A stretch of 64,000 nt of DNA from Romanomermis culicivorax (lineage: Eukaryota; Nematoda; Enoplea; Mermithida; Mermithidae): assembly GCA_963922205.1 (NCBI GenBank), contig CAWUHX010000069.1, positions 930,001-994,000 on the forward strand, in the 5' to 3' direction. Shown piece by piece: positions 48,828 to 59,250 of this stretch. A program made the translations under genes and the position numbers. The notes below the pieces were generated by a model. It saw only the letters and a program-made list of their open reading frames with translations. It did not search any database and was not told the DNA's origin. The number at the start of each line of letters is the position of its first letter. Positions within the stretch are counted from its first letter, which is position 1.

Positions 48828-50393
48828 CAGGCAGGGTTGGCAAAAACCAAACTTTTGAAATTTCGACTTTTTGGTTTTTTAGTGGTTTTTTTATGGTTTT
48901 TCTATGGTTTTTTAGTGATTTTTTCTGGTTTAATTCTTTAGAATGTTTGGTACATCAAAATAACTATGTAAAAAACTGCTGCAAGCTCCCTGTATCATCT
49001 AAGACTAGTTAGGGAGCCGTAAAATGGCAGCTAGAAGTATTAATCTTATCAGATCAGAAGTGTCATTATTTTATGCTTATAGGAAATCCCTATTTAGCAA
49101 TAGAAATACAGTAATAGTGGGCACATAAGAAAGGAACCATTAGTGAAGAACATAAGAAAAGTAAAAATGGAACAGAGCATGCGATATGTAAAGGGCAAAT
49201 TCAAGGAAAAGAAGAAAAATTACAAATAAAGAGAAATATACAATACTCAATGTAAGTAATCAAAACTCGAAAGAAATCAACTACAGAATTGTATCAATGC
49301 ATCACATATATACATATGCACAGAAAAGTTGAAATGACACTATACCGTTTTCGATAAGAGGGTTTTAAATTGATAGATTATTACATATGTTATTAATATT
49401 ACAAACTGCAGTTGTTGAAGGTAGACATTTCAGATGTTTCTAAATTTTTGCTTTTCAAACCTGCTGCGAGCTATAACTACAGCAAATAGGTCTTATTATA
49501 TATGCTATTCTCGCTTGCATGATTTTTGCACATACCTGTACTTGGGGAGGGGGTTGGGGGGGGGACCCCCCCCCAACTCGGCCAACCCTATACCCAAAAT
49601 CATTTTCCCCCAACCCCCCCCCCCCCAGTTTGGAAAAAATTAAAAAAATTTTCAAAAAAGTGTATGTTTTTTGGCCTTTTTTGGGAAAAATTTCGACTTT
49701 TTCCTACCCCCCCCCCCCCAAAATTTCGGATTTACCCCCCCCCCCCCAACTGGTCGGAGGTCTTACAGGTATGTTTTTGCACGATTTTTTCTACTTAGTA
49801 GCGACGTCAAGTCATTTAAAAATGAGCCACTCAAAAGCTCTTCTCTTTGCTAACCTACAGTATGCTTAACTGATCTGTATAAAATTTTATTATTGTTGTC
49901 TCATTTATATTTTGAAATTTCGAGCTAAGAAAATTAAAAAGCTTAACCGTAACAATAAATTCAGTTATTAAACTCGATCATGTTTTATAACATTTTGATG
50001 ATGATATGGATCAATGGATGTCACCCCGTATGGTCGGAGTACACTCCACAAAAGATTTAGTGTCTACTTTTTTGTGAGCAAATTATAGCAAAGTTACTCA
50101 TGTACTGAATGTGTGGTTGCAAGATGGATACAAAGGATATCGATTGATTTATATTACATCTTTTGAGTACGAAATGTATCATAAAAATACGACTTTTTTC
50201 TACTTTGTAGTGAAGTCAATTCAACTCAATTAATAGTTTTGTTGATTTAAATAGACACCAATACATGCCTAAAAGATCGACTAACGTGAAAAAACACTTT
50301 CTCAATGATTTTGGAAAAAAACCAAAAAAACAGAGATTTTCCAATTTTTTGGTTTTTTTAAAAAACCAAAAAACCAAAGCCTTGCCAACCCTG
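48828..50393. mobile_element. hAT element, 1,566 bp, non-autonomous
   Basis: Left end caggCAGGGTTGGCAAAAACC, right end GGTTTT-like tract then CCTTGCCAACCCTG. Flanked by a perfect 8-bp duplication ATAGGGTG (48,820-48,827 and 50,394-50,401). Inner ends consist of ggttttttagtggttttt repeats. No transposase frame remains. A family-E MITE is nested inside. Confidence 0.9.
49531..49773 (+). mobile_element. Family E MITE (G/C homopolymer type), copy 1
   Basis: Ends CATACCTGTA and TACAGGTATG, flanked by a perfect 8-bp duplication TTTTTGCA (49,523-49,530 and 49,774-49,781). Contains G and C runs of 7-14 bases separated by a ttggaaaaaattaaaaaaat core. Confidence 0.92.
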
Positions 50394-50520
50394 ATAGGGT
50401 GGTGTGCGTGCACCAGCTGCAGTAATACCAGAAATCAAACCTTCTGTCTGGGAAATAAAAGGTGAGAACTGAAAAGATAAACTTTTCAGCGTTCTAGAAT
50501 ATTAAAATTCTGAAAAATTT

Positions 50521-50537
50521 TCGGCGCTACGCGCCGA
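50521..50537. repeat. GGCGC hairpin motif, copy 1
   Basis: tcggcgc-tac-gcgccga, a near-perfect 7-bp stem with a 3-nt loop, next to gaaaaatttt. Other copies: 52,392, 57,347, 58,896 (half) and 63,833. Confidence 0.8.
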
Positions 50538-50746
50538 ACACATTACTCTAGTCTAGTCATATTAATCTTTTCATTTTCTCTCCAAAATTCAAAAAGTCGG
50601 GTTTTAAATGCCTTAAACAATGCGGATCGAATGAAATACAAGAAAACTAGTTTGCGATGGTTTTTCCGATAAATTTAAGCAAATTTATCGATTTTAGAGT
50701 GAGCAACCATAAATTCATCTGTGCAACCAAAATTTTTCCCCAAGTT

Positions 50747-51560
50747 CAAGGCTGGAAAAAACCTAACCTAAAAAATTTTCAAATTTAGGTTTTAAGTTTT
50801 TTACTATGTTTTTTAGGTTTTTTCTAGGTTTTATATTTTGTATTGCCCTACAATCGCTTACAAGACTACTTTAAGCCATATGAATTCTGTAAAATTAATG
50901 ATAAAAGGCTAGCACATCTTTTCATATCAAAATAATGAGTCAAATGAAGAAAATTTATAAACTCAAAATTAAGTGCACAACACAACAACATAACGTAACA
51001 ACTTGACACGACACACAAATCACAAAATCAAATGACCAACATTTATTTAGCTTTTATCACATATTTCAGTCTGCAGCATTATACCAATCAATCTCTTCGA
51101 CGTCATCGGGATTTTGCATGTTTAAGGACAAAAAGCAAAAATAGTAACTGCCTGAAATCAGATATATGCAAGGGCAATAATTGATATAGGTAGTTGACTT
51201 ATTATAATAGAAAATGGGACAGTTGCATAGGTACTTATAATAAAAAATAAGGCAAGGTACATACTATCACCTACGTATTTTCCAGTGTTTATGCATAGTA
51301 CATCGATACTGTATAGGTAGATAGTTCAAACCATGAAGTAAATAGAAATGTTTTCCACAGGTAACATAAAAGGCTTTATCTGTGCTTTCCTATACCTCTA
51401 GTATGCTAAACATTAGGAAATATGCATTTTTTTACAGAATTTCCAAAAAACCTAAAAAACGGTTTTTTGGTTTTTTAATGGTTTTTTAAAAAAACCTAAT
51501 GGTTTTTAAAAAAAACCTTAAAAACCTAGGTTGAAAAAAAACCTATGTTTGCCAGCCCTG
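50747..51560. mobile_element. hAT element, 814 bp, non-autonomous
   Basis: Left end CAAGGCTGGAAAAAACC, right end TTTGCCAGCCCTG, flanked by a perfect 8-bp duplication CCCAAGTT (50,739-50,746 and 51,561-51,568). Inner ends carry taggttttttctaggtttt repeats like those of 48,828-50,393, so the two are relatives. Confidence 0.88.
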
Positions 51561-51650
51561 CCCAAGTTGCACATTGCAACCCGGCCGGCCTGTGCGAAAA
51601 AACCCTGGCGCACAGCAGTGTTGCCAAGTTAGGGGTTTTTCCCCAAATCC

Positions 51651-52187
51651 ATACCTGTAATTGGGGGGGGGGGGGGGGGGGGGGTTGGAGGGCCCCCCCA
51701 ACTTGGCTAACCATATACCCAACCCCCCAACCATACCTGTAAGAGGTCCGACCAGTTGGGGGGGGGGTCGAAAAAAGTCGAAATTTTTCCCGAAAAAGGC
51801 TAAAAAACATACATCTTCTGCCAATTTTTTAATTTTTTCCAAACTGGTGGGAGGGGGTTGGGTATATGGTTGGCCAAGTTGAGGGAGGGGGTTCGGGTAA
51901 ATTACGGATGGCAGTGGCCGCCGAATTTACCCTACGTTAAAAATTTTCCTTAGGCTTAGGCTTAGGGTACAGCAGCTGCGGCTCTTCCAAATGTTTCGGC
52001 GTGGCCACCGCCAAATGTTTCGGCGTGGCCACCGCCAAATGTTTCGGCGTGGCCACCGCTAATTTCAGCGTGGCCACCGCCATCCGTAAAAATTCCAAAA
52101 GTGCCTTTTTTGGGAAAAATTTCGACTTTTTTCAACCCCATCCCCCCAAATTTTGTATTTATCCCCCCAACTAGTCGGACCTCTCAC
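51651..52187 (+). mobile_element. Family E MITE, composite copies
   Basis: A left end catacctgtaattgggg (51,651) with a run of about 24 G, and a right end ccaactagtcggacctctca (to 52,187), appear to be one copy. A second copy in reverse starts at 51,733 (catacctgtaagaggtcc), and a Mutator-like MITE (51,896-52,096) separates the halves. Confidence 0.65.
51896..52096. mobile_element. Family F (Mutator-like) MITE, copy 1
   Basis: Ends TTACGGATGGCAGTGGCC and GGCCACCGCCATCCGTAA. The interior holds ccttaggcttaggcttaggg and agcagctgcggctcttccaa. A 24-bp unit (aaatgtttcggcgtggccac) is repeated three times at 51,988-52,062. Confidence 0.8.
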
Positions 52188-52676
52188 AGGCATACATGTA
52201 ACAGAGCCCCGAGGTCTGGAGGGGGGGGGGGGGGGTTGGGCGACTTTTTTAGGGCCGGGGGTCAGTAATTCCCAAAATTCTGGAGGGAGGGGTCTCTCAA
52301 CGAAAAAAATTTCGATTTTTTCACGAAAAAAGTCCGAAAAATAGTTCAAAAATTAGTAATTTTCCCTAAGAAGACCGAAAAAATGTATTCATGGCGCGAA
52401 GCGCCAAAAAATTGACATTTTAAACCATTTTTCATTAAAAAATTGACATTTTTTTACCATTTTTCATTTAAAAATTGACATTTTAATCAAGAATTCACAT
52501 TTTTCAGTATTTTTCCGATTAAAAGTATGGGGGTCCCTACGGCTACCTTATGGCTAGCCATTGGATTGGAAAATCTTGGGGGGGGGGGGCGGTCGCCCAA
52601 TGGCTTGCCATATGGTCGACGATTTCAGGGGGGGGGGTTCTCATAGCACTCCCCCCAATTACATGTATGGGTGGGT
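52187..52676 (+). repeat. Family C repeat, copy 3
   Basis: Edges tacatgtaacagagccccg and ccaattacatgta are inverted. The interior has attgacatttttt segments, a tatggctagcc block and G runs. It truncates the LINE endonuclease fragment next to it. Confidence 0.8.
52392..52406. repeat. GGCGC hairpin motif, copy 2
   Basis: tggcgc-gaa-gcgcca followed by aaaaaattgac, inside the family C repeat. Confidence 0.8.
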
Positions 52677-53600
52677 TGCAAAACTAACTGTTGGAGACTT
52701 GTACTAGAAAGACACTCGAATGACGATGTGCAAGTGGCTTCATTGGGATAGGTAGAATTGACCCAATTAACCTTGGGCAAGTTGAAATCTCCAGTCGTGA
52801 GGATAGGATAATTAACATTTGATGACCATTCTAGAAAAGAACAGAGCTTTTCACAGAAATCTAAGTTAAATTCGGGTGGTCCTTAAAGAAGAACAAAGCG
52901 ATAGAGAAGACCAGAGAAAGAGAGGTCGAGGGTTAGTGTTTCTTGAGTATCAAAAGAGGACATACCTGTAAGACCTCCGACCAGTTGGGGGGGGGGGTAG
53001 AAAAAAAGTCGAAATTTTTCCCAAAAAAGGCCAAAAAACATACACTTTTTGCCAAATTTTTTTAATTTTTTCTCAACTGGGGGGGGGGGGAGTAAATGAT
53101 TTTGGGTACAGGGTTGGCCAAGTTGGGGGGGGGGGTCCCCCCAATCCCCCCAAGTACAGGTATGAAAGAGGATGGAACTTTGGAGACGATTGCAGGGACA
53201 GATATTTTGACAAAAATGGCAACCCCGCCACCCTATTTGTTGGATCTATCCTTTCGGAAGACATAGTAGAATCTTAGATTGCATAGAATACCATCAGAAA
53301 TACCATCATGCAACCATGTTTCAGTAGAAAATATTAGGTCATATTGATGTGTTCCAAGAATCATATTGAGTTCTTCCAATTCAGACACAAAACTTCTAGC
53401 ATTAAATAAAATGCATTGCAAAAAGCTTCTATCAAGAGGGTGTTTTATCTAAAATAAGTTAGACCTGTTATTAAATGACCCTTGCTTACTTATACAGTTA
53501 CGATGAAAATCGATGTATAAACCAGTTCCGCCTGATTGTTTATGCAGGTTTAATTGAGCAACTAATTCTCGTTGGCGTTGGCACTGTAAAAAAGAAAGAT
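52677..53600 (-). mobile_element. LINE fragment: ORF1 end and endonuclease, split by MITE
   Basis: Read on the minus strand: ORF1 C-terminus (QRQRELVAQLNLHKQSGG, YIDFHRNCISKQGSFNN), then ORF2 start with apurinic-type endonuclease (ILFNARSFVSELEELN, FSTETWLHDG, FRKDRSNK*GGGVAIFVK). After the family-E insertion come FLEWSS and TGDFNLPKVNW, the GDFN motif. At least one stop and a frameshift make it dead. CR1/L2/Jockey-type. Confidence 0.85.
52961..53164 (-). mobile_element. Family E MITE, copy 3, in LINE endonuclease
   Basis: 204 bp, ends CATACCTGTAAGACC and AGTACAGGTATG, flanked by a perfect 8-bp duplication AAAGAGGA (52,953-52,960 and 53,165-53,172). Confidence 0.92.
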
Positions 53601-53611
53601 CAGGTTGTGAA

Positions 53612-55370
53612 TGAAATGAAATGAAAAATATTTATTGCTGTTACACAAAACAGAAACGAAAGAAAAATGCAAGGTTAAATACATAATACAATGTCGTATA
53701 AAGAATAAAATTAGTTAATCGACTCGCAAGAAATGTAAATATTTTAAGAAATAGAAAAATCATGCAGCAATAGGGTGCAAAGGTTACTTGAAAAGTAACA
53801 ACTTACATGCACCCCCAATTCGATTATCAAAGTTTAGAAGTTTAATTTTTTCTTTGAAACTGCAAACTGGGAGAATTAACGATATCGAAAGATAAAGAGT
53901 TCCAGACATTAATATAACGGTTAAAAAAATCAAACTGGCAAGCAGTAGTATGAACTGACTTTATCGTCAATCTTAGATCATGATTACGACGCGTATTGTT
54001 GTTGTTTATACAGAAAAAGTCATCAGGATTTAGAATTGTTTTTTGTGGATTATGTTGTACGTGGTACAGAGGGCAGATTCTAATCTACGAATATCAAGCT
54101 TGCGTAGACCTAGCCTTTGAAGTCTATCTTCATAGGACAAACCTGATTTATGACCAAAAATCTTTCTGGTAAATCTACGTTGAACATTTTCAATGTAGCT
54201 TATGTCTGCTAAAAAATGTGGATTCCATACTGAACTACAGTATTCTAATATTGGACGTACATAAGTAACGAAAGCCTTTGCTAGAGTATTTTTCTCACGG
54301 GAGACAAAAGACTTGAGAATTAATGTAGACCTATTATAGGCATTTTTTACGATGTATCTATAGTGTTCTTTAAACTTCATATTAGGAGATATAAGAATTC
54401 CCAAATCTTTAACATAACTTGCGTTTGATGGGAGATGTTGGTAACAAAGTGTATATTGACACGATGGGTTTTTTGCACCTAAATACAAGACATAACTCTT
54501 TGTAGTAGATATAGGTAATTGCCAAGCAGTAGACCAATTTGAAAGAGTATCAAGTCTTGTTGAAGAATCATAAAATTTGTTGATACATTGAAAATTTTTA
54601 GATCATCTGCAAAAAGAAAAATTTAACTTTTGATATTGTCAATAATGTCGTTTATGTACAAAAGAAACAAAGTTGGACCTAATACACTACCTTGGGGCAC
54701 ACCACTAGACACTTTGAGCTGAGATGATAGAGAGTTTCCAATTTTGACCCTTTGAAATCTATTCTTAAGAAAATTTGATATCCAGCTTAAAAGGGGACCA
54801 GAGAGACCATATTTAGAAAGTTTGAGAAGGAGCTTAGAATGGGAAACTGAGTCAAAGGCCTTGGCAAAGTCAATGTACACTATATCTAAGGAGTGTCCTT
54901 TGTCCAACTGATTTAGCCATGAGTTTTTACACTTGAGTAACTGTAGTTCGCAGGATCTATGTTTTAGGAAACCAAACTGTTGATCTGCTAAAAGGTTATG
55001 CTGATGAAGGAAACTTAAATTTTATTATTAATAATTTTTTCCATAATTTTGCATGGGACTGAACATAGGGAAACATGACGATAATTTTCAACCAGGGCCG
55101 GGTCACCTTTTTTGAAAATAGGAACAACAGTTGCAAAATTCCATAACTTAGGAAGGTGGCTCGTCTGGAAAGAAACTTCAAAAATTGATGAAAGTGGTTG
55201 GGCCAAATGTGTAGCAAGTTTTTTTGATCAAAAAAGCACAAAGATTGTCGGGTCCCAGAGCAGTGGATGGCTTGATGCTTTTTATGGCTGCTAAAAAAAT
55301 ATAAGGTTTTAGAGTAGGATTATTATGCGCTTGAGGTTTAACAACTTTATTTATTATATTTATAAAAGAA
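53612..55370 (-). mobile_element. LINE fragment: reverse transcriptase to 3' tail
   Basis: Minus strand: STALGPDNLCAFLIKK, NFATVVPIFKKGDPALVENY, VYIDFAKAFDSVSHSKLLLK, VSSGVPQGSVLGPTLF and FADDLKIF are the classical RT blocks; YVRPILEYCSSVWNP, RRFTRKIFG and LRKLDIRRL are the C-terminal part. The 3' end is aataaatatttttcatttca, a short-repeat tail without long poly(A), as in CR1/L2 elements. Several frameshifts. It lies between the middle and the end of another LINE ORF1, so it was probably inserted there. Confidence 0.88.
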
Positions 55371-55986
55371 CGTTGTGATTTTGAAGACGAACAGCATAAT
55401 TTTAGGAGACAGTTGCGGTTTGGATTTTTTGGTCCATCTCGAAAAACTTTGACTATATCATCTGCAGTAATTGCAGTATCATTTTCAGTCAATTCAGGTC
55501 CAAAATTGGTAACAATTTGACGAACACTTTCGAGGTCACCTTGGTTATCCTCAGCTAGGCCAAATAGAACGGCATTTGATTTTTTCGATTCATGTTCAAT
55601 TGCATCCCGGACTAACATTTCTATGTTCAAATCATTAAGGTTTGAGTGATTGAAGGAAGATGTGATTGATTTGTGTTGATTTTTGATCCAATAATTGAAA
55701 TGCACAATCTTAAATCGGAAATATCTTAAGTCATAATTCTAAAAGTCGGGGCACACTTTCGACAAATAAATGGAAAAATAGCGCCGGAATTTGCTTTTGA
55801 TTCGCCTGTTGAAAAAAGAAATAAGTGATTTGGGTAAGTTTAAACATTCAGAATGGGCCCATGAACCGCCACATATCACATTGTAGTGCGTTTGTATTAT
55901 CCTCAGTAACTAATTGCTCGCAAATTAAGCACGGGCAATCATTGGATGTAGTATTTTTCGAGGGTAATGGTGACGGCGTAATTGTG
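55371..55986 (-). mobile_element. LINE ORF1: PHD-like finger and central domain
   Basis: Minus strand. 55,830-55,950 reads CPCLICEQLVTEDNTNALQC, a PHD-type Cys pattern, ending at a stop. 55,705-55,370 reads ESKKSNAVLFGLAED, ADDIVKVFRDGPKNPNR and KLCCSSSKSQRSF, the usual ORF1 region after the finger. Upstream the frame continues across the hAT insertion at 55,987-57,584. Confidence 0.8.
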
Positions 55987-56400
55987 CTAGATAGTAGGGA
56001 TGGGCCGGATCGACTTTTTTGGCGACAGTGGATCCGGATCTTGGAAAATTTGGTTCAGCAGATCCAGATCGGATCCGGATCCAAAAAAATTTGGTTCAGC
56101 GGATCCGGATCTGGATCTTGAGGAGCAGATCCGAGTGGATCTGGATCTTTCAATAAGTATATGTACTATGTCTAATTTGTCTAAAATTGAGTTAAATGAA
56201 TTTATATTCATTGGTGTCAATAGATTAATAGATTATTAATGATTGAGGTGATCGTTTATTGAAATAGTTCACATGTACTAATTGATAATTTTCATTCATT
56301 AAATTGTATTCATGTTTAGATTAATATTGGTTTCATCAGAAAAGAAATGAATAGAAATGGAAACTTTTCAGAAATTATGGATTTAAGTTTTTCTTTCACT

Positions 56401-56564
56401 AGCAGAGTGTGGGATACTTCACAGTGTCCCCAGATGATGAAGAAAAGGCAAAGTGCAATAAATGCAGAATCCAGTTATCCAGAAAAAATTGTGCTACTGG
56501 ATGTCAGAGAAAACATTTGGAGAGGAAACATATGGCAATATATAAGCAGTTTGCGGCTAAATAA
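56401..56564 (+). pseudogene. BED-type zinc finger of hAT transposase
   Basis: After a one-base shift the frame reads YFTVSPDDEEKAKCNKC, CATGCQRKHLERKH and YKQFAAK, giving C-x2-C and H-x4-H in the order of a BED finger, the DNA-binding domain of hAT transposases. The preceding SRVW fits the domain start. The transposase body is missing. Confidence 0.8.
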
Positions 56565-56769
56565 AAGAAGATAATGAAAATAGAAGTAATTGTGGAACAA
56601 ATTGCTACTAGTAAAGTAAAGTTATGTTAAAGAATTAATTTTTGTGTTTTCTTTAGAGATAGCCAAAAAATGACCTAGCTACTCAAAAACCAAATTAAAG
56701 CATGAACTTAAATCTCAAACGTCTCTGGACAATTGCTTCATGCAGAAAGTAAACTTAAATTAGCACCAG

Positions 56770-56903
56770 CGAAAAGTGTCCCCTATGAACAGCTATTGAA
56801 TGGTGCTGGTCAAATCTATGATCCTACCAAAAATCGTTTGAAGAGTGGTACTGTTGAAAAATTACTGTTCCTCAAGTATATAATTTTGCTACCATTGCAG
56901 TGA
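56770..56903 (+). pseudogene. C-terminal end of hAT transposase (dimerisation region)
   Basis: Frame SVPYEQLLNGAGQIYDP then TKNRLKSGTVEKLLFLK to a stop matches the conserved end of hAT transposases (S-V-P-x-E, AG-x-IY, NRL, E-x-LLFLK). With the BED finger 200 bp upstream, this shows an internal deletion of the catalytic part. Confidence 0.82.
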
Positions 56904-57346
56904 TTTTGTGTACAAGCCTCTTTGTACCTGTAAAACGATCGGCCAAAAAGTCTTTGTACGAAGAAATTTTTTGTTGTACACTGAAAAAACCATGATCTTT
57001 TATGTATTTTCGCACAAAGTTTCTTCCTAATAGCACTCGAGTTCCCGTCCTTCATAATCATCTTAGAAATTAAGAAAATATACTCACAACTTTCATAAAT
57101 CTGAAAAACTTCAATTTAAACCTGAAATTTCTGAAAATTAGTTCCATGATGCTTCTCAATTCAAAACTCGGCTTCATGTTTAAAATTTAAGTTGCAAAAA
57201 AGTTGGAGTAGATATTGACGTTCTGAAATGGACCAAAATTCGCCTTTTCTGTACAGGAGGACCGCCAAAATTTTTTCCTTTACTGCAAATTTTTTCTCCA
57301 GGAAGCACTATTTGTTGAAAAATAGTATTGCAAAGAATTATTTAAT

Positions 57347-57363
57347 CCGGCGCGAAGCGCCGG
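57347..57363. repeat. GGCGC hairpin motif, copy 3
   Basis: ccggcgc-gaa-gcgccgg followed by aaaattt, inside the hAT at 55,995-57,576. Confidence 0.8.
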
Positions 57364-57584
57364 AAAATTTCTGGTGTTCTCTAATACTGCAAAATTTTAT
57401 GTGAATAATAATGAATAAAGATCTGGATTATGACCGGATCTTAATCATTGACAACAGCGGATCCGGATCGGATCCGGATCCAAAAAAATCTGGTTTAGCG
57501 GATCCGGATCGGATCCCGATCCTAAAATTTAGGCGGATATCCGCAGATCCAGATCCGGATACCCGGCCCATCCCTACTAGATAT

Positions 57585-57745
57585 TGATGGTTGTTTGGGT
57601 CTGATGGCTGGAATTTGAGCTCTTGAATTTTGTTTGGAGCTATTTGATGATTGAAAACATTTGTGAAATATGTCAAAAAATGGAATCGATAGACCCGAAT
57701 TGTGATGAAATGGTATAAATCTTTGTCTCTCTTGGTAGAGCACAT
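57585..57745 (-). mobile_element. LINE ORF1 piece upstream of hAT insertion
   Basis: Minus strand Ser/Gln-rich frame (SSNSSKQNSRAQIPAIRPK) that joins in frame to the PHD finger at 55,986 if the hAT is removed. Where this ORF1 begins cannot be fixed. Confidence 0.6.
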
Positions 57746-57759
57746 TGCCCTAATATTTT

Positions 57760-58531
57760 AGGGTAAAAACAGGATCATCCCTTAATAATTTGAAACATCA
57801 TACATAATGCATGGCGCAGTCGACGTATTTCCAAGCTATCCAAGTATGACTTCACCAAACGCTCTTCATATGAAAGGATGGACCCAAAACCACGTGTTCT
57901 TTTGGTAAACCTTCTCTGAAACCCTTTCAATGAGATTTATGTCTGAGGCATAGAAAGGATTCCAAACGGTTGAACAATATTCCAGGTAAATTACGGATGA
58001 CGGTGGCCACGCCGGAATGTCTCTGACGCCGGTTTTTGGGGGTTTTCATGATGAAGGGGAGAAAGAACAAGCGAAATTATGCATGGGAAAAGCGCCAAAG
58101 CGAAGTTATGGGAAAAGATTTGCATAATTATTAAGCAGTGTGACCACCGTAGGGGTGGCCAGTGCCATGACTAGCGAGTAGACATTAATTTTTCCTTTAA
58201 AATTTTCCTTAGGCTTAGGCTTAGGGTACAGCAGCTGCGCTCGAAGGGGGCAGCGCTGTTGAGGCTCTTCCAAATGAAGTTGTTTAGTTAAAATAGTACC
58301 AAGGGTCTTAAAGGAATTCTCTCTAATTTTGAGACTGCATAATAATTATTCGAATTTTTTCCCATAACTTCGCTTTGGCGCTTTTCCCATGCATAATTTC
58401 GCTTGTTCTTTCTTCCCTTCATCATGAAAACCCCAGAAACCATCGTCAGAGACATTTCGGCGTGGCCGCCGTCATCCGTAAAAAAACTCCAATATTTCAA
58501 TAGAGGTCTGACATAAACTGTAAAATTCTGC
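57760..58531 (-). mobile_element. LINE RT C-terminal fragment, split by Mutator-like MITE
   Basis: 57,760-57,984 and 58,490-58,531 on the minus strand are collinear with 62,270-62,520 on the plus strand (gaatattgttcaaccgtttg, ctttcatatgaag, acgtcgactgcg). So a second copy of the same LINE family lies here, truncated at both ends and in opposite orientation. Confidence 0.85.
57985..58489. mobile_element. Family F (Mutator-like) MITE, copy 2
   Basis: Ends GGTAAATTACGGATGACGG and CCGTCATCCGTAAAAAAAC, flanked by AATATTCCA (57,976-57,984) and AATATTTCA (58,491-58,499). The 9-10 bp duplication, checked against the uninterrupted LINE copy at 62,3xx, points to a Mutator-like (MULE) origin. Interior shares ccttaggcttaggcttaggg with copy 1. 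Confidence 0.85.
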
Positions 58532-58715
58532 AGCTAGCAGTTGAATAAAGTTGTTGATTCTTAATAAACTTATGTTTGATTGATTTCTTTTACCCATGAA
58601 TTAAATTTATTCTATGTTTTCAAAAATTTTTGAGGTTTTCTAGGGTTTTTTGGAATGATTGAGGTTTTTTGGCGGAAAAATTTGGGTTTTTGAAGGCAAC
58701 TACTTGGCAGCATTG

Positions 58716-59029
58716 GCGCAGAGCAGAGCAGCAGTGTTTTTTTTGTGCCAAAACATGGTTTTTGGCACAAAAAAAATTAGGGATGGCACAAAAAAATTTG
58801 GGGCGTTTGTGCTAATTGGCACAAATCTTTTGACTGGTCGAAGGCTGAATTTCCTTGATTTTTAGTCACTTTAGGGGCTGAAAATGACAATTTTTTGGCG
58901 CTTCGCTCTGAGTATAATATTAATTTTGGCTAAATTTTATGAGTCGGTTCCCTGCATTCAGCTTAATTATGTTATATGAGTTGTTTGTTAATTTTGAGCA
59001 TGGATTTCTGTGACTAGTGAGTAGATATT
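58716..59029. other. Low-complexity tail region
   Basis: Contains repeated tttggcacaaaaaaa/ttgtgccaaaac palindromic runs at 58,733-58,830 and a half copy of the GGCGC hairpin at 58,896-58,908. Confidence 0.4.
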
Positions 59030-59155
59030 TATTTTTTCTCTAAACTTTTCCTTAGGCTTGAGCTTAGTGTACAGCAGCTGCGCCTGAAGGGCGCAGCACT
59101 GTCGAAGCTCTTCCAAATGAAAATGTTAGTTAAAATAGTATCAAGGGTCTTAAAG
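59030..59155 (+). repeat. Family F internal fragment
   Basis: Shares agtgtacagcagctgcgcc, ggcgcagcactgtcgaagct and atcaagggtcttaaaggaat with 58,196-58,320. Terminal repeats are absent. Confidence 0.7.
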
Positions 59156-59174
59156 GAATATATGTGTTTATACT

Positions 59175-59250
59175 TTCCGGTGAAATTATGTAGTGGTAAA
59201 CGCATTAAGTTCATAAGCTGGCGGACCAGGTTCGATTCTTGAAGTAGGTT
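59175..59250 (+). repeat. tRNA-derived SINE head or tRNA pseudogene (candidate)
   Basis: An A-box-like tgtagtggtaaacgc is followed 25-30 nt later by a B box ggttcgattct. The loop between reads ttcataa, as in a CAT (Met) anticodon loop. The T arm pairs 4 of 5, the anticodon stem poorly, so it is not a working tRNA. Confidence 0.35.

Larger units (their letters stand above)
55995..57576 (+). mobile_element. hAT element, 1,582 bp, with BED-finger and transposase-end remnants
   Basis: Ends TAGGGATGGGCCGGATC and CGGCCCATCCCTA, flanked by CTAGATAG (55,987-55,994) and CTAGATAT (57,577-57,584), 7 of 8 identical. Subterminal regions carry many ggatccggatc units at both ends. It sits in LINE ORF1; removal with one target copy keeps the ORF1 frame open. 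Confidence 0.92.
51616..58715. mobile_element. hAT shell, 7.1 kb, filled with nested elements
   Basis: Left end CAGTGTTGCCAAGTTAGGGG; right end GGCAACTACTTGGCAGCATTG, its imperfect inverted repeat. Flanks GCGCACAG (51,608-51,615) and GCGCAGAG (58,716-58,723) match at 7 of 8. Just inside both ends are ggggttttt-type repeats like the element at 31,554. Almost all of the interior is later insertions. Confidence 0.6.

Noticed and set aside
51988-52075. 24-bp repeats as a CRISPR-like array
   Set aside because: The units are directly adjacent with no spacers, inside a eukaryotic MITE.
49434-52349. Pro/Gly-rich frames on both strands
   Set aside because: Products of homopolymer G/C runs in family E and C repeats.
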